Source: Pseudoclavibacter terrae
GTDB taxonomy: Bacteria; Actinomycetota; Actinomycetes; Actinomycetales; Microbacteriaceae
Length of the DNA: 64,000 nt
Direction of reading: 5' to 3'
NCBI RefSeq assembly: GCF_008831075.1
Contig: NZ_WBJX01000001.1
Coordinates: 940,515-1,004,514, forward strand
Positions 51,736-60,745 of the stretch are shown here, one piece after another. The first letter of the stretch is position 1, and every line of letters starts with the position of its first letter. The position numbers and the translations under genes were made by a program. Below the pieces are notes generated by a model that saw nothing but the letters and a program-made list of their open reading frames with translations, was not told the origin of the DNA and did no database searches.

Positions 51736-52383
51736 TCAGCCGAGGTCGGCGGCGACGAGCTCCGCCAGTTTCGTGACGGTCTCCGGCCTGTTGTTGCCGT
51801 AGACGAGGTATGCCTGGTCGCCCTGCTCGTGAACGAGCATGTACGCACGGTTGCCGGCGTCTTCCGGGCTCAGGTTCGTTGCGTCGTACTCGACCCAGTC
51901 AAGGCCGCCGACCTGCACGGTGCCCGTCGGCGTGCGCTCGCGCGTCGCGTCCAGCAGCCAGGTCGGGTTGATGCCGATGCCCTGGCTCACACCCACGTAC
52001 TCCGTCGGGGCCTCCTTCGGGCCGACGAGGAAGCCGATGTACCACTCGCTCACGCCGTCGGCGCTGGTGCGGATCTCCGCCTCGTTCGCGGTCCAGTCAG
52101 CGGGAACCTGCGGCACGACGAGCGGCTCGGCGAAGTCGCCCTGCGCGCTCTGCGCTTCCGAGGCGAAGTCGACGTCGAAGGACACCGGCGTCTCGTTGCG
52201 GGGCACGATCGCGACGATGAAGATCACGAGGCCGAGCGAGACGAGGAGCGAGTAGACCAGGTTGTTGATGGTCTTCCGCTTGCGGTAGAGGCGCGAGGAC
52301 TCAGCTTTGCGGGCGAAGGTCTCCTCCGGAGTCTCCGGTCGGCCGAGCTCAGCGACGATCGGGGGCTGCTTCGGCTTGGCCAT
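51736..52383 (-). CDS. DUF4245 domain membrane protein
   Basis: Protein of 215 residues. A basic N-terminus ([11 protein letters not shown]) leads to one transmembrane helix ([20 protein letters not shown]), then an extracellular domain: [41 protein letters not shown] and [20 protein letters not shown]. This is the DUF4245 pattern, an actinobacterial family of unknown function commonly placed between xseAB and fumC or glpX. Its ATG overlaps the xseB stop by one nucleotide (TGATG). Confidence 0.86.
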   Translation of the reverse strand: MAKPKQPPIVAELGRPETPEETFARKAESSRLYRKRKTINNLVYSLLVSLGLVIFIVAIVPRNETPVSFDVDFASEAQSAQGDFAEPLVVPQVPADWTANEAEIRTSADGVSEWYIGFLVGPKEAPTEYVGVSQGIGINPTWLLDATRERTPTGTVQVGGLDWVEYDATNLSPEDAGNRAYMLVHEQGDQAYLVYGNNRPETVTKLAELVAADLG

Positions 52384-52616
52384 CAGGACTCGTCGGTGTC
52401 GTCGGTGCGCCGGCGTGCCGCCTCGAGGCGCTTGCGTGCGCCGAGAAGCCACGACTCGCAGTGAGCCGCCAGCTGCTCGCCGCGTTCCCAGAGCTTGAGC
52501 GAGGCCTCCAGCGAGGCGCTGCCCTGTTCGAGCTGGCTCACGACGGAGATGAGCTCGTCGCGTGCCTGCTCGTAGCTGAGCTCTGTGATGTCGGACTGTT
52601 CCTGCATGGTGGTCAT
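52383..52616 (-). CDS. xseB: Exodeoxyribonuclease VII small subunit
   Basis: Small helical subunit of 77 residues with the family core LSYEQARDELISVVSQLEQG, SASLEASLKLWERGEQLAAH and CESWLLGARKRLEAA. Several XseB copies bind each XseA in the nuclease. The ATG at 52616 overlaps the xseA stop (ATGA) and its stop overlaps the DUF4245 gene, so the three genes form one transcript. A second ATG at 52607 is possible. Confidence 0.94.
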   Translation of the reverse strand: MTTMQEQSDITELSYEQARDELISVVSQLEQGSASLEASLKLWERGEQLAAHCESWLLGARKRLEAARRRTDDTDES

Positions 52617-53893
52617 TCTACGTTCGCCTCCGTTGCGTCGTTCGAGACGCCGGTCGTGATGATGGGCTCGCCGCCGAGGGACGAGGCCGTGATGCGGCCG
52701 TCGGCCGTGCGGATGCGGAGCTCTGCGGATGCCGGGGCGTCCTGCCACGCCGTGACGAGCGTCCGAGTGGCGCCGTCGACGCGCTCGACGATCGAGTATC
52801 CGCGCTCGAGCGTGCCCTGCGGGGAGAGGCCGCGCAGGTGTCGGGCCAGCGACTCGAGCTTGTCCTGTTCTCGGTCGATGCGTCGGGTGATGAGCTCTTC
52901 GCCGCGCTGCGAGGCGCGCATGAGTTCCTCTCCGCGCTGGTCGATGATCCACGACGGGTTGGCGAGCGCCGGGCGAGACACGAGGGACTCGAGCGCGTTC
53001 GACTCGCTGCGAACGCGGTCGACGATGCGCTGCAGGATTCGGGACCTCGCCTGCTGGACGCCAGCGAGTTCTTCCGCCACGTCTGGCACGACGCGCTTGG
53101 CGGCGTCCGTCGGGGTGGAGGCTCGAAGGTCGGCGACGTCGTCGAGGATCGGGCGATCGGCTTCGTGGCCGATGGCGCTGACGACGGGTGTCGACAGCTC
53201 GGAGACGAGCCGCACGAGGCTCTCGTCGCTGAAGGGGAGGAGGTGCTGGAAGTCGCCGCCGCCCCGCGCGACGATGATGACGTCGACCTCTGGGTCTGCG
53301 TCGAGCGCCAGCAATGCGGCCGAGACCTCGGCGACCGTGCGCTCGCCCTGCACGGAGGTGTGGATCGTGCGGAACTGCACTGCTGGCCAGCGGAGCTCCG
53401 AATTGCGTCGCACGTCCTTCTCAGCATCGGACTCGCGCCCGGTGATGAGTCCGATCGTGCCTGGCAGGAAGGGGAGCGCCTTCTTTCGGCCATCGGCGAA
53501 GAGGCCCTCGGAGGCCAGCTGCTTGCGGAGCCGTTCGAGTCGTTCGAGGAGGTCGCCGAGGCCGACGTGCCGCAGGTCGGAGACCTGCATGGAGAGCGTG
53601 CCTCCCTTGACCCAGAAGTCGGGCTTGACGCTCGCGATGACCCGATCGCCTTGCTTGAACTCGCCGTCGAGACGCTGGACGACGCTGCGCCAGGCGGTGA
53701 CCGAGAGCGTGGCGTCCGCGTCGAGGTCCTTGATCTTGCCGTAGGCGTGCCCGCCTCGGATGCTCCAGCCGGTGAGCTCGCCCTCGATCCAGACGGAGCC
53801 GAGGCGCGCGATCCAGTCTCGGACGAGTTCGGAGACGACGCTGACCGGCCAGGGTGCATCCGGTGTCGACTTCGGGGGCTGGATGACGACCAC
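52613..53893 (-). CDS. xseA: Exodeoxyribonuclease VII large subunit
   Basis: Catalytic subunit of the single-strand-specific exonuclease that degrades DNA to oligonucleotides in repair. The 426 residues begin with the OB fold (PVSVVSELVRDWIARLGSVW; GHAYGKIKD) and continue with the nuclease core: RHVGLGDLLERLERLRKQLA, LPFLPGTIGLITGRESDAEK, DVIIVARGGGDFQHLLPFSD, TPVVSAIGHEADRPILDDVA and RASTPTDAAKRVVP. A coiled-coil region that binds XseB follows. GTG 53893 is preceded by AAAGAGGCAC. Confidence 0.95.
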   Translation of the reverse strand: MVVIQPPKSTPDAPWPVSVVSELVRDWIARLGSVWIEGELTGWSIRGGHAYGKIKDLDADATLSVTAWRSVVQRLDGEFKQGDRVIASVKPDFWVKGGTLSMQVSDLRHVGLGDLLERLERLRKQLASEGLFADGRKKALPFLPGTIGLITGRESDAEKDVRRNSELRWPAVQFRTIHTSVQGERTVAEVSAALLALDADPEVDVIIVARGGGDFQHLLPFSDESLVRLVSELSTPVVSAIGHEADRPILDDVADLRASTPTDAAKRVVPDVAEELAGVQQARSRILQRIVDRVRSESNALESLVSRPALANPSWIIDQRGEELMRASQRGEELITRRIDREQDKLESLARHLRGLSPQGTLERGYSIVERVDGATRTLVTAWQDAPASAELRIRTADGRITASSLGGEPIITTGVSNDATEANVE

Positions 53894-53962
53894 GTGCCTC
53901 TTTCGCAGATCTGGGCTGTCCCGCGCGGACGCGGTCGGGACTGCGCGTCAGGACCGACAGAT

Positions 53963-54007
53963 TCGGCCCTGGCTCGCGATATCGAGGATATCGCGAGCCA
54001 GGGCCGA
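53963..54007. terminator. Long perfect hairpin between fba operon and xseA
   Basis: Perfect 21-bp arms (53963-53983 and 53987-54007) around a 3-nt loop GAG. The inner part reads CGATATC-gag-GATATCG. It lies 57 nt after the membrane protein stop and 70 nt before the xseA start, so it probably ends the fba transcript. No T tract is present. The symmetry and length would also suit a protein-binding site. Confidence 0.65.
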
Positions 54008-54063
54008 GTTCTCGTCCCTGTGGAGAGCGCGAGGCGCTCGTCGGCGCCGTCGCGCGTGTCCCG

Positions 54064-54510
54064 TCAGGTGGACGTCGGCGTCGCGGTCGGCAGTGCGCCG
54101 CTCGAGAGCGCCTGGAGCAGTTCCCCGTGCAGCAGGATCGCGGTCAACGTGAGACCGAAGATCGTGACGAGGGTGACGACGGCACCGATGATGGGGATCC
54201 ACATGGCGCGCTTGCCTGCTTTCCAGCGGATGAGCGTGAGGTACAGCGTGAGCGCGTAGATCGCGGGAAGCACGAGGATCGCCGTCGTTGACAGCAGACC
54301 GAGCCCTTCAGGCCGGACGTAGTCGCTGATCCCGAAGTCCTCGTAGAGCAGAGCCATCTGGCCTGCCAGCGAGTTCTCCGTGAACGTCGTCATGTTCAGG
54401 ATCGTGGCGACGAGGCCGAGCACCAGGAACCCGATGCCGAGGAAGCGGTCGTTCTTTCGCTTCGCCTCCTGCAACGAGTCCTGCTGCTCGGCTCCCGGCG
54501 TCACGCTCAC
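54064..54510 (-). CDS. Uncharacterised membrane protein coupled to fba
   Basis: Protein of 148 residues from GTG 54510, whose first bases overlap the fba stop codon (GTGA). After a polar N-terminus (EQQDSLQEAKRKNDR) there are four helices: FLGIGFLVLGLVATILNMTT, LLYEDFGISDYV-adjacent region, STTAILVLPAIYALTLYLTL, WIPIIGAVVTLVTIFGLTLT. It ends in a Thr/Pro-rich tail. I do not recognise the family. Its strict coupling to fructose-bisphosphate aldolase suggests co-expression rather than a shared pathway. Confidence 0.75.
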   Translation of the reverse strand: MSVTPGAEQQDSLQEAKRKNDRFLGIGFLVLGLVATILNMTTFTENSLAGQMALLYEDFGISDYVRPEGLGLLSTTAILVLPAIYALTLYLTLIRWKAGKRAMWIPIIGAVVTLVTIFGLTLTAILLHGELLQALSSGALPTATPTST

Positions 54511-55532
54511 GCGGCTGAGTGACCGAACGAGCCGAGCTGCTTGGTGGCTTCGACGACTCGAGCCGCCATCGCGGTCTCGGCCTTCTTGCCCCACGAGCGG
54601 GGGTCGTAGACCTTCTTGTTGCCGACTTCCCCGTCGATCTTGAGGAAGCCGTCGTAGTTCTTGAGTACCGTGTCGGCAACCGAACGGCTGAACGCGTACT
54701 GCGTGTCCGTGTCGATGTTCATCTTGATGACGCCGTTGCGGACTGCTTCGGCGATCTCTTCGTCGGTGGAACCCGAGCCGCCGTGGAAGACGAGGTCGAG
54801 CGGCTTGGCCGCGGTGCCGTACTTCTCGGCCAGGCCCGCCTGGATCTCTGCGAGGAGTTCGGGACGGAGCTTGACATTGCCGGGCTTGTAGACGCCGTGG
54901 ACGTTGCCGAACGTGAGCGCGGCCATGTAGCGGCCGCGGTCGCCGAGACCGAGGGCTTCGACGGTCGCGATCGCGTCATCGAGCGTCGTGTAGAGGTGCT
55001 CGTTGATCTCGTGGGCGACACCGTCTTCTTCGCCGCCGACGACACCGATCTCGACCTCGAGGATCTGGTTGTTGGCCTGGGTGAGCTTGAGGATCTTCGA
55101 CGCGATCTCGAGGTTCTCGGCGAGCGGCACAGCCGAGCCGTCCCACATGTGCGACTGGAAGATCGGCTCGCCGCCGCGCTTGATCTGCTCGGCGGATGCC
55201 TCGAGGAGCGGGTAGACGAATCCGTCGAGCGCGTCCTTCGGGCAGTGGTCGGTGTGCAGCGCGACCGTGATGGGGTAGTTCTTCGCGACCTCGTGTGCGA
55301 ATGCGGCCATGGCGAGCGCGCCGGAGGCGCGTGCCTTCACGGACTGGCCGGCGAAGTAGTCGGCGCCGCCCGTCGTGACCTGGAGGATGCCGTCAGAGCC
55401 GGCTTCGGTGAGACCCTGGAGGACGGAGTTGATGGTCGACGAGCTGGAGACGTTGATCGCGGGGTACGCGAAGCCGCCTTCCTTGGCTCGGTTCAGCATC
55501 TCGGCGTACTGGTCCGGTGTTGCGATGGGCAT
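54507..55532 (-). CDS. fbaA: Class II fructose-bisphosphate aldolase
   Basis: Zn-dependent aldolase of glycolysis and gluconeogenesis; 341 residues. It begins MPIATPDQYAEMLNRAKEGG and contains FAYPAINVSSSSTINSVLQG, the Zn/catalytic ALHTDHCPKDALDGFVYP, EVEIGVVGGEEDGVAHE, FGNVHGVYKPGN and the Zn ligand LVFHGGSGSTDEEI, then KMNIDTDTQYAFSR. This is the long class IIa form. It is divergent from glpX, the phosphatase of the reverse pathway, across 160 nt. Confidence 0.97.
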   Translation of the reverse strand: MPIATPDQYAEMLNRAKEGGFAYPAINVSSSSTINSVLQGLTEAGSDGILQVTTGGADYFAGQSVKARASGALAMAAFAHEVAKNYPITVALHTDHCPKDALDGFVYPLLEASAEQIKRGGEPIFQSHMWDGSAVPLAENLEIASKILKLTQANNQILEVEIGVVGGEEDGVAHEINEHLYTTLDDAIATVEALGLGDRGRYMAALTFGNVHGVYKPGNVKLRPELLAEIQAGLAEKYGTAAKPLDLVFHGGSGSTDEEIAEAVRNGVIKMNIDTDTQYAFSRSVADTVLKNYDGFLKIDGEVGNKKVYDPRSWGKKAETAMAARVVEATKQLGSFGHSAA

Positions 55533-55692
55533 GTGTGCTCCTTCAGCGCTTGGAACTTACGCGTGAAGTCTAGCCAGGGCCGCCGACTTTCTCCGAGCGC
55601 GCGTACTAGGGTTGGGAACTGGATAGCGCGGAGCAATGGTGTCGTGTGATTGCTCGGCGAGAACGTCCACAACGCCAGCGAAAGGGACCCCT

Positions 55693-56697
55693 GTGACCTC
55701 AACTTCCGCCACTCCGACTCCTGAGCACGGGCAGCTCTTTGCGAACCCGGACCGCAACCTCGCTATGGAGTTGGTGCGCGCAACCGAGGCCGCTGCCATC
55801 CGAGCGACGCCGTTCATCGGGCGAGGCGACAAGAACGCGGCCGATGGTGCCGCGGTCGACGCCATGCGCAAATTCCTCTCGACCGTCGACTTCGCCGGCG
55901 TCGTCGTGATCGGCGAGGGCGAGAAGGATGAAGCCCCGATGCTGTTCAACGGGGAGCAGGTCGGCAACGGGCAGGGCCCTGACTGCGACATCGCGGTCGA
56001 TCCGATCGACGGGACGAGCTTGACCGCCGCTGGGCGCCAGAACGCCTTGAGCGTCATCGCCGTCGCTGACCGCGGTTCGATGTACAACCCGAAGGATCTC
56101 TTCTACATGGAGAAGATCGTGACCGGCCCGGAGGGGGTCGGTGTCATCGATCTCGCTCGCCCGATCGGCGAGAACATCCGTGCGCTGTCGAAGGCGAAGA
56201 ACAAGCCCGTCGAGGACATGGTCATCGCCGTCCTCGATCGGCCGCGCCACGAAGAGCTCATCAACGAGATCCGCGAGGCCGGTGCGGGCACGCAGCTCAT
56301 GCTCGACGGTGATGTCGCTGGCGGCATCAACGCGGCGCGGGGTACCGGGCGCATCGACATGTGCGTCGGCATCGGCGGAACGCCGGAGGGCATCATCACG
56401 GCCTGCGCGATCAAGGCCCTCGGCGGCGTGCTCCAGGGCCGCTGGTACCCGCGCAATGCGGAGGAGCGCGAGCGGGCGATCGCGGCTGGACATGATCTGG
56501 ATGCCGTGCTCACGCAGGACGACCTGGTCCGCACCGAGAACACGTACTTCGTCGCCACGGGTGTCACCGACGGCGGTCTGTGTGCGGGTGTCCGCCGCGT
56601 CGGCAACCGCATCATGACGGATTCGGTTGTGCTCCGCTCGCGTTCGGGCACGGTCCGCAGGGTCACGGCCGAGCACCTCGCTGACAAGTGGCTCTGA
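55693..56697 (+). CDS. glpX: Fructose-1,6-bisphosphatase, class II
   Basis: Dephosphorylates fructose 1,6-bisphosphate in gluconeogenesis; 334 residues. Metal and substrate sites are in IGRGDKNAADGAAVDAMR, VVVIGEGEKDEAPMLFNGEQ, DIAVDPIDGTSLTAAG, LMLDGDVAGGINAA and CVGIGGTPEGIITACAI. GTG 55693 is chosen because AAAGGGACCCCT precedes it; an in-frame start at 55636 would add 19 residues without family support. GlpX is the sole FBPase in most actinobacteria. Confidence 0.96.
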   Translation: MTSTSATPTPEHGQLFANPDRNLAMELVRATEAAAIRATPFIGRGDKNAADGAAVDAMRKFLSTVDFAGVVVIGEGEKDEAPMLFNGEQVGNGQGPDCDIAVDPIDGTSLTAAGRQNALSVIAVADRGSMYNPKDLFYMEKIVTGPEGVGVIDLARPIGENIRALSKAKNKPVEDMVIAVLDRPRHEELINEIREAGAGTQLMLDGDVAGGINAARGTGRIDMCVGIGGTPEGIITACAIKALGGVLQGRWYPRNAEERERAIAAGHDLDAVLTQDDLVRTENTYFVATGVTDGGLCAGVRRVGNRIMTDSVVLRSRSGTVRRVTAEHLADKWL

Positions 56698-56729
56698 CCC
56701 GGATCTCTTCCTGACATATTCGCTGTTCT

Positions 56730-56769
56730 CCGACTGCGACGCCCGCCACCAGGCCGGCGCAGCAGTCGG
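56730..56769. terminator. Candidate hairpin between glpX and rmuC
   Basis: CCGACTGC (56730-56737) pairs with GCAGTCGG (56762-56769); GCC/GGC can pair inside. It lies between convergent genes and could serve both. Confidence 0.45.
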
Positions 56770-56808
56770 GGAGCAGCGATGTTTCGTCCAGGCGGGTCGG
56801 ACTGGGCG

Positions 56809-58041
56809 TCAGCGCCCGCTCGGCCCGCTCTCTGCCGCTGCGGACAGCGCGGTCTCGGTCAGCTCTGGTGCCGTGAGCCCACGGAGCTGGTCCTCGACTG
56901 CGCGCGGGGTGGAGATCGGCGAGCCGATGTTGAGCGCGTCGAGTTTTCGGGCGGTTGGCAGCACGCGTGTCTCGAGCGAGCCGAGGAACGCGTTGTAGCT
57001 GGTCGTCGCCCCTGCGAGCGACCGACCGAGCTTGTCGATATGGGTCGCGAGGGTGCCGAGGCGTGCGTGGAGTTGCGTGCTCAGCTCGAAGATCTCGTGT
57101 GCGCGGTCTTCGAGGACGTCCTGCTGCCAGGCGTACGCGATCGCGCGGAGCGTGGCCCACAGCGAGACTGGCGAGGTGACCGCGACGCCACGGTGGATGG
57201 CGTCCTCGAGCAGCGAGGGATCGGCGGCCACGGCTGCTGAGAGCGCCGACTCGCTCGGCACGAACGCGATGACGAGCTCGGGCGAACCGGAGACCGCACC
57301 GGGGTATCCTCGCGCGGCAAGCGCCGTGACGTGCGCCCGGAGGGCTTTCGCATGCTCGCCGAGGAGGGTGCGCCGCCTGCTGGTCTCCTCCTCGTCGCCG
57401 AGCTCGCTGAGCTGGCTCGCTGCGAGGTACTTGGCCATAGGCGCCTTCGCGTCGATGACGAGGTGCTTGTCGCCCGGAAGGTGCACGAGCATGTCGGGGC
57501 GCCCCGCTCCCTGCTCGCCGCTGACGCTGACCTGCGTGTCGAAGTCGACCCGTTCGAGCATGCCGGAGGCCTCGACGATGTTGCGAAGCTGTGCCTCGCC
57601 CCACACGCCCCGTGCCTGATTCGACTGAAGTGCAGAGGCGAGCGAGTCGGTCGTCGCTCTGAGTCGTTCGTCTGCCTCGTGCTGGTTGCGGAGCTGCTCG
57701 CTGAGCTCGCCATGCTGCTGGAGTCGCTGCTCTTCGATGGATGCGACGGCGCGGCGCATGAGCTCGAGCTGCTTGTTCACCGGGGCGAGGGCCGTGAGCA
57801 CCTGCTGCTCACCGACCTCCTTCGCTCTGCGTGCCTCGAGCTGGGCTCGCTCACGCGCGAGGACCCCCTCGAGGTGATGTTCCGCGGTCGCACGCGCCTC
57901 GTCTGCCCCTTCGGCTCGAGCGCTCGCGCCGGCAAGCTCGGTTGCGAGCTGCTGGCGCTGCGCCGCGCCGCGCATCGCGGCGACGGCGTAGCCGACGACG
58001 AGGCCGAGGAGGAGCCCGATGGCGAGGAGAAGAAGGTCCAT
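56809..58041 (-). CDS. rmuC: DNA recombination protein RmuC
   Basis: Protein of 410 residues with an N-terminal transmembrane helix (LLLLAIGLLLGLVVGYAVAA), a long coiled coil (about 25-140) and a RmuC nuclease-like domain: ARGVWGEAQLRNIVEASGML, RPDMLVHLPGDKHLVIDAKA (PD-(D/E)XK-type core with the IDAK), and LVIAFVPSESALSAAVAADP. RmuC limits inversions between short repeats in E. coli. It follows the DnaQ-like exonuclease gene by 30 nt on the same strand, suggesting a DNA-metabolism pair. Confidence 0.93.
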   Translation of the reverse strand: MDLLLLAIGLLLGLVVGYAVAAMRGAAQRQQLATELAGASARAEGADEARATAEHHLEGVLARERAQLEARRAKEVGEQQVLTALAPVNKQLELMRRAVASIEEQRLQQHGELSEQLRNQHEADERLRATTDSLASALQSNQARGVWGEAQLRNIVEASGMLERVDFDTQVSVSGEQGAGRPDMLVHLPGDKHLVIDAKAPMAKYLAASQLSELGDEEETSRRRTLLGEHAKALRAHVTALAARGYPGAVSGSPELVIAFVPSESALSAAVAADPSLLEDAIHRGVAVTSPVSLWATLRAIAYAWQQDVLEDRAHEIFELSTQLHARLGTLATHIDKLGRSLAGATTSYNAFLGSLETRVLPTARKLDALNIGSPISTPRAVEDQLRGLTAPELTETALSAAAESGPSGR

Positions 58042-58071
58042 ATGTCCACCCTCGCAGGTGCCACCGACATT

Positions 58072-58701
58072 TCAGGCGAAGGTGGCCGCCGCGGTGAGTG
58101 TCGCCGCGCGTTCCCGCTCCTGATCGAGTTCGATCCGCTCGATGGCGACGTCACGGCTCGTGGCCAGTGAGGCGAGGTCCGGAGCGCCGAACCGGCGTGC
58201 GGTGTCGATGACGATGGCGGCGCTCGCCTCTGCATCCGACACCGGGTCGTGGTGGACCAGCGTCCGGAATCCTGCGGCTTCGGCAGCGACCGGGAGCCGA
58301 TACGAGTGCAGCTCGTAGCTTCGGCGCGCCAGCCGGAGCGAGCAGAAGTAGCGCAGGGCCGGCAACGCGGTCTTCGTCGCGAGGCTCGTCGCCAGCAGGA
58401 CGCCGATGTCGAACCTCGCGTTGTGCGCGACGAGCACGTCGTCGCCGAGGAAGGCGAGCAGCGCAGGCAGCTGTCGCTCCCAGGGTTGGGCCGCGCGGGT
58501 CATCTCCCGGCTGATGCCGTGCAGCTGGACGTTGAACGGGCGGAACTCATCGTGAGCGCTCGGCGGTCGGATGAGCCAGGTCGCGCGATCGGCGACGCGT
58601 CCGTCGCGGATTCGGACCAGACCGACCGCGCACGCCGAGGCGGGGGAGCCGTTGGCGGTCTCGAAATCGATCGCCGTGAAGTCGATGGTCACGTCGTCCA
58701 T
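58072..58701 (-). CDS. DnaQ-like 3'-5' exonuclease (DEDDh)
   Basis: Protein of 209 residues with all three exonuclease motifs: Exo I FTAIDFETANG, Exo II VLVAHNARFDIGVL and Exo III HHDPVSDAEASA (His and Asp), giving the DEDDh set. It resembles stand-alone epsilon-like exonucleases of actinobacteria that proofread or process RNA/DNA ends. The C-terminal 60 residues are helical. ATG 58701 begins MDDVTIDFTAID. It is probably co-transcribed with rmuC. Confidence 0.9.
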   Translation of the reverse strand: MDDVTIDFTAIDFETANGSPASACAVGLVRIRDGRVADRATWLIRPPSAHDEFRPFNVQLHGISREMTRAAQPWERQLPALLAFLGDDVLVAHNARFDIGVLLATSLATKTALPALRYFCSLRLARRSYELHSYRLPVAAEAAGFRTLVHHDPVSDAEASAAIVIDTARRFGAPDLASLATSRDVAIERIELDQERERAATLTAAATFA

Positions 58702-58859
58702 GCTCGCATGAGGGGCTGTGGACGGATGCTCTTCGACCAGATTCGAGCAGATGTTGGACTAACTTGGCGGACTAGTGCGCCGGACCTGTGAGGGTGGGGG
58801 AGAAGTGCCCACACTCCGCTCGATAGCGACCTGTCGGCCCGGGATATCATTCCGATTCG

Positions 58860-59825
58860 ATGCAGGACAGTTCGACCCTGCGCAGGAAAAGTTGGAGAAT
58901 CTCCATGATCGTCGCGGTCCTCGGGGCTTCAGCGTGTCTGGGCTTGACCCTCTACGTCGCCGTACGCATGGACCGGGCGCTGGTATCGGCGGAAGTCGGA
59001 GCTCCGGTGCGCTGGATGCTGCTGCTCTTCGCGAGCGTGCTCGGGCTCGGCTACTTCTTCCTGATCTTCCACGCTCCGGGAGTTCCCCATACGCCAACGC
59101 AGCTGGAGGTCCTCGGCACGGTCGCGCTCTGCCTGGTCACGGCTCTGTTCGTGGTCTTCATCGAGGCGGTGCACGCCAGGAGGTCACCCGACGCGCAGTC
59201 GAAGCGAGTCCTCGTGGTCGGCGCGCATCCCGATGATCTGGAGCTCGCATGCGGCGGCACCGTCGCGTCGTACGTGGACGGAGGGCACCAGGTGAAGGTC
59301 CTCGTCATGAGCCGTGGTCAGCAGGGCGGGAACCCGTCCGTGCGTCTTCGCGAGGCGCACGCGGGCGCAGCGCTCCTCGGGGTCCACGACGTCACCGTGC
59401 ATGATTTTCCCGACACACAGCTCTCGAACGCCAATGGCGGCATGATCCGCACCATCGAGCGCGCCATCTCGACGTTCGCGCCGACGGTCATCCTCACGCA
59501 CTCAGAGCACGATCACCACCAGGATCACCAGGCTGTGCACCGTGCGGTCCTCCGAGCGGGCCGACAGGCATCCTCCATCCTCTGCTTCGAGTCGCCATCC
59601 GTCACCAGGCACTTCAATCCGGCGATGTTCGTGGACATCGACGCGTTCATCGACGTCAAGGTCAAGGCAGTCCAGACCCACCGCGACCAGGCAGGAAAGC
59701 CCTACATGAGCTCGAACCGGGTGCGCGGCATCGCGGCGTTCCGTGGCGCGCAGGCCAAATGCGACTACGCGGAGGGCTTCGAGCTCGTGCGGTATCTGCA
59801 GAACACAGGAGGACGGATCTCATGA
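58860..59825 (+). CDS. Membrane-anchored PIG-L family deacetylase
   Basis: Protein of 321 residues. Residues 1-105 hold three hydrophobic helices (MIVAVLGASACLGLTLYVAV, WMLLLFASVLGLGYFFLIF, LGTVALCLVTALFVVFIEAV). The PIG-L Zn deacetylase domain follows: VLVVGAHPDDLELACGGTVA (ligands His, Asp, Asp), RLREAHAGAALLGVHDV, and HSEHDHHQDHQAVHRAVL. Such enzymes remove N-acetyl groups from GlcNAc-type sugars. The side of the membrane on which the domain lies is ambiguous. It is the first gene of a four-gene operon and its stop overlaps the next ATG. A TATCAT hexamer ends 9 nt before the ATG. Confidence 0.88.
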   Translation: MQDSSTLRRKSWRISMIVAVLGASACLGLTLYVAVRMDRALVSAEVGAPVRWMLLLFASVLGLGYFFLIFHAPGVPHTPTQLEVLGTVALCLVTALFVVFIEAVHARRSPDAQSKRVLVVGAHPDDLELACGGTVASYVDGGHQVKVLVMSRGQQGGNPSVRLREAHAGAALLGVHDVTVHDFPDTQLSNANGGMIRTIERAISTFAPTVILTHSEHDHHQDHQAVHRAVLRAGRQASSILCFESPSVTRHFNPAMFVDIDAFIDVKVKAVQTHRDQAGKPYMSSNRVRGIAAFRGAQAKCDYAEGFELVRYLQNTGGRIS

Positions 59826-60745
59826 TGAGGACAGTGGTGGTCACGGGGGCCGGGGGGCCAGCAGGGAAGGCGCTCGGAAGGCAGCTGGCCGCTCTGCGTG
59901 CCAAGGGCTGCGAGCTCCTCTCGATCGGCACCGACACCCGCGCCCTTGTGGATGCCAACTTCGCCATGACGGTGCAGGTGCCGAGAGCGGATTCAGCGCA
60001 GTACGCCCCCGCGCTTCGCGAACTCGTCGCCCAGACGCGGGCGGACGTCGTCATTCCGACGGTGTCGGAGGAACTCGTCCGGATCGCCGGGATAGCCCAC
60101 CTGCTGGGGGAAGACGAGCGCGCTCCGGCTGTTGTCGTGTCCACCCCCGCGGCGACCACGTTGTGCGAGGACAAGCTCTTCACCATGTGGGCGCTGGAGG
60201 CCGCTGGCGTCGCCGTCCCGAAGTTCGCCGGTGGCACCGAGCACGGAACAGCCAGGAGTGCGCTCGACGCCTTCGGTGGACCGGTCATCGTGAAGCCACG
60301 CGTCTCCCGCGGCGGGAGGGGGGTCCGGCTCGTGGAGGATCCCCGCGACGACTGGGGAGGGGTGGACGCTCGAAGCCTCATCCAATCCTTCGCACCCGGT
60401 GTCGAGTACGCCCCGCAGGTGTACCGCTCCCCAAGGACCGGTGCGGTCAGCATCGTCGTGCTCGAGAAGACGGTGCTCAGGGAGGGTCGTGTGGGGAATG
60501 CCGTCGAGACGAGACGGCTGCCCGCGCACGAGGCCGCCGATGTCGCCTGGCTCGCGGCATCCGCCGTCACCAAGCTGGGGCTCGTGGGTCCGATCGATCT
60601 GGACATTCGTCGAGATGAGCAGGGAGTACCCGTCGTGCTCGAGGTGAACGCTCGTTTCGGTGCCAACTCCGAGCACGCTCCTGAGCTGCTCGACCTGGTG
60701 CTCGATGACTGGGCTCCCGCCATGGAGGAGCTGGCCACTGCATGA
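59822..60745 (+). CDS. ATP-grasp ligase (carbamoyl-phosphate synthase-like)
   Basis: Protein of 307 residues. An N-terminal Rossmann-like domain (RTVVVTGAGGPAGKALGRQL) precedes an ATP-grasp fold: TTLCEDKLFTMWALEAAGVA, the ATP-binding VIVKPRVSRGGRGVRLVEDP, LIQSFAPGVEYAPQVY and the metal-binding IDLDIRRDEQGVPVVLEVNA followed by RFGANS. ATP-grasp enzymes join a carboxylate to an amine or thiol via an acyl phosphate. The substrate is unknown; the setting suggests acylation of a deacetylated amino sugar or of a precursor. It is coupled at both ends by 4-nt overlaps. Confidence 0.85.
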   Translation: MMRTVVVTGAGGPAGKALGRQLAALRAKGCELLSIGTDTRALVDANFAMTVQVPRADSAQYAPALRELVAQTRADVVIPTVSEELVRIAGIAHLLGEDERAPAVVVSTPAATTLCEDKLFTMWALEAAGVAVPKFAGGTEHGTARSALDAFGGPVIVKPRVSRGGRGVRLVEDPRDDWGGVDARSLIQSFAPGVEYAPQVYRSPRTGAVSIVVLEKTVLREGRVGNAVETRRLPAHEAADVAWLAASAVTKLGLVGPIDLDIRRDEQGVPVVLEVNARFGANSEHAPELLDLVLDDWAPAMEELATA

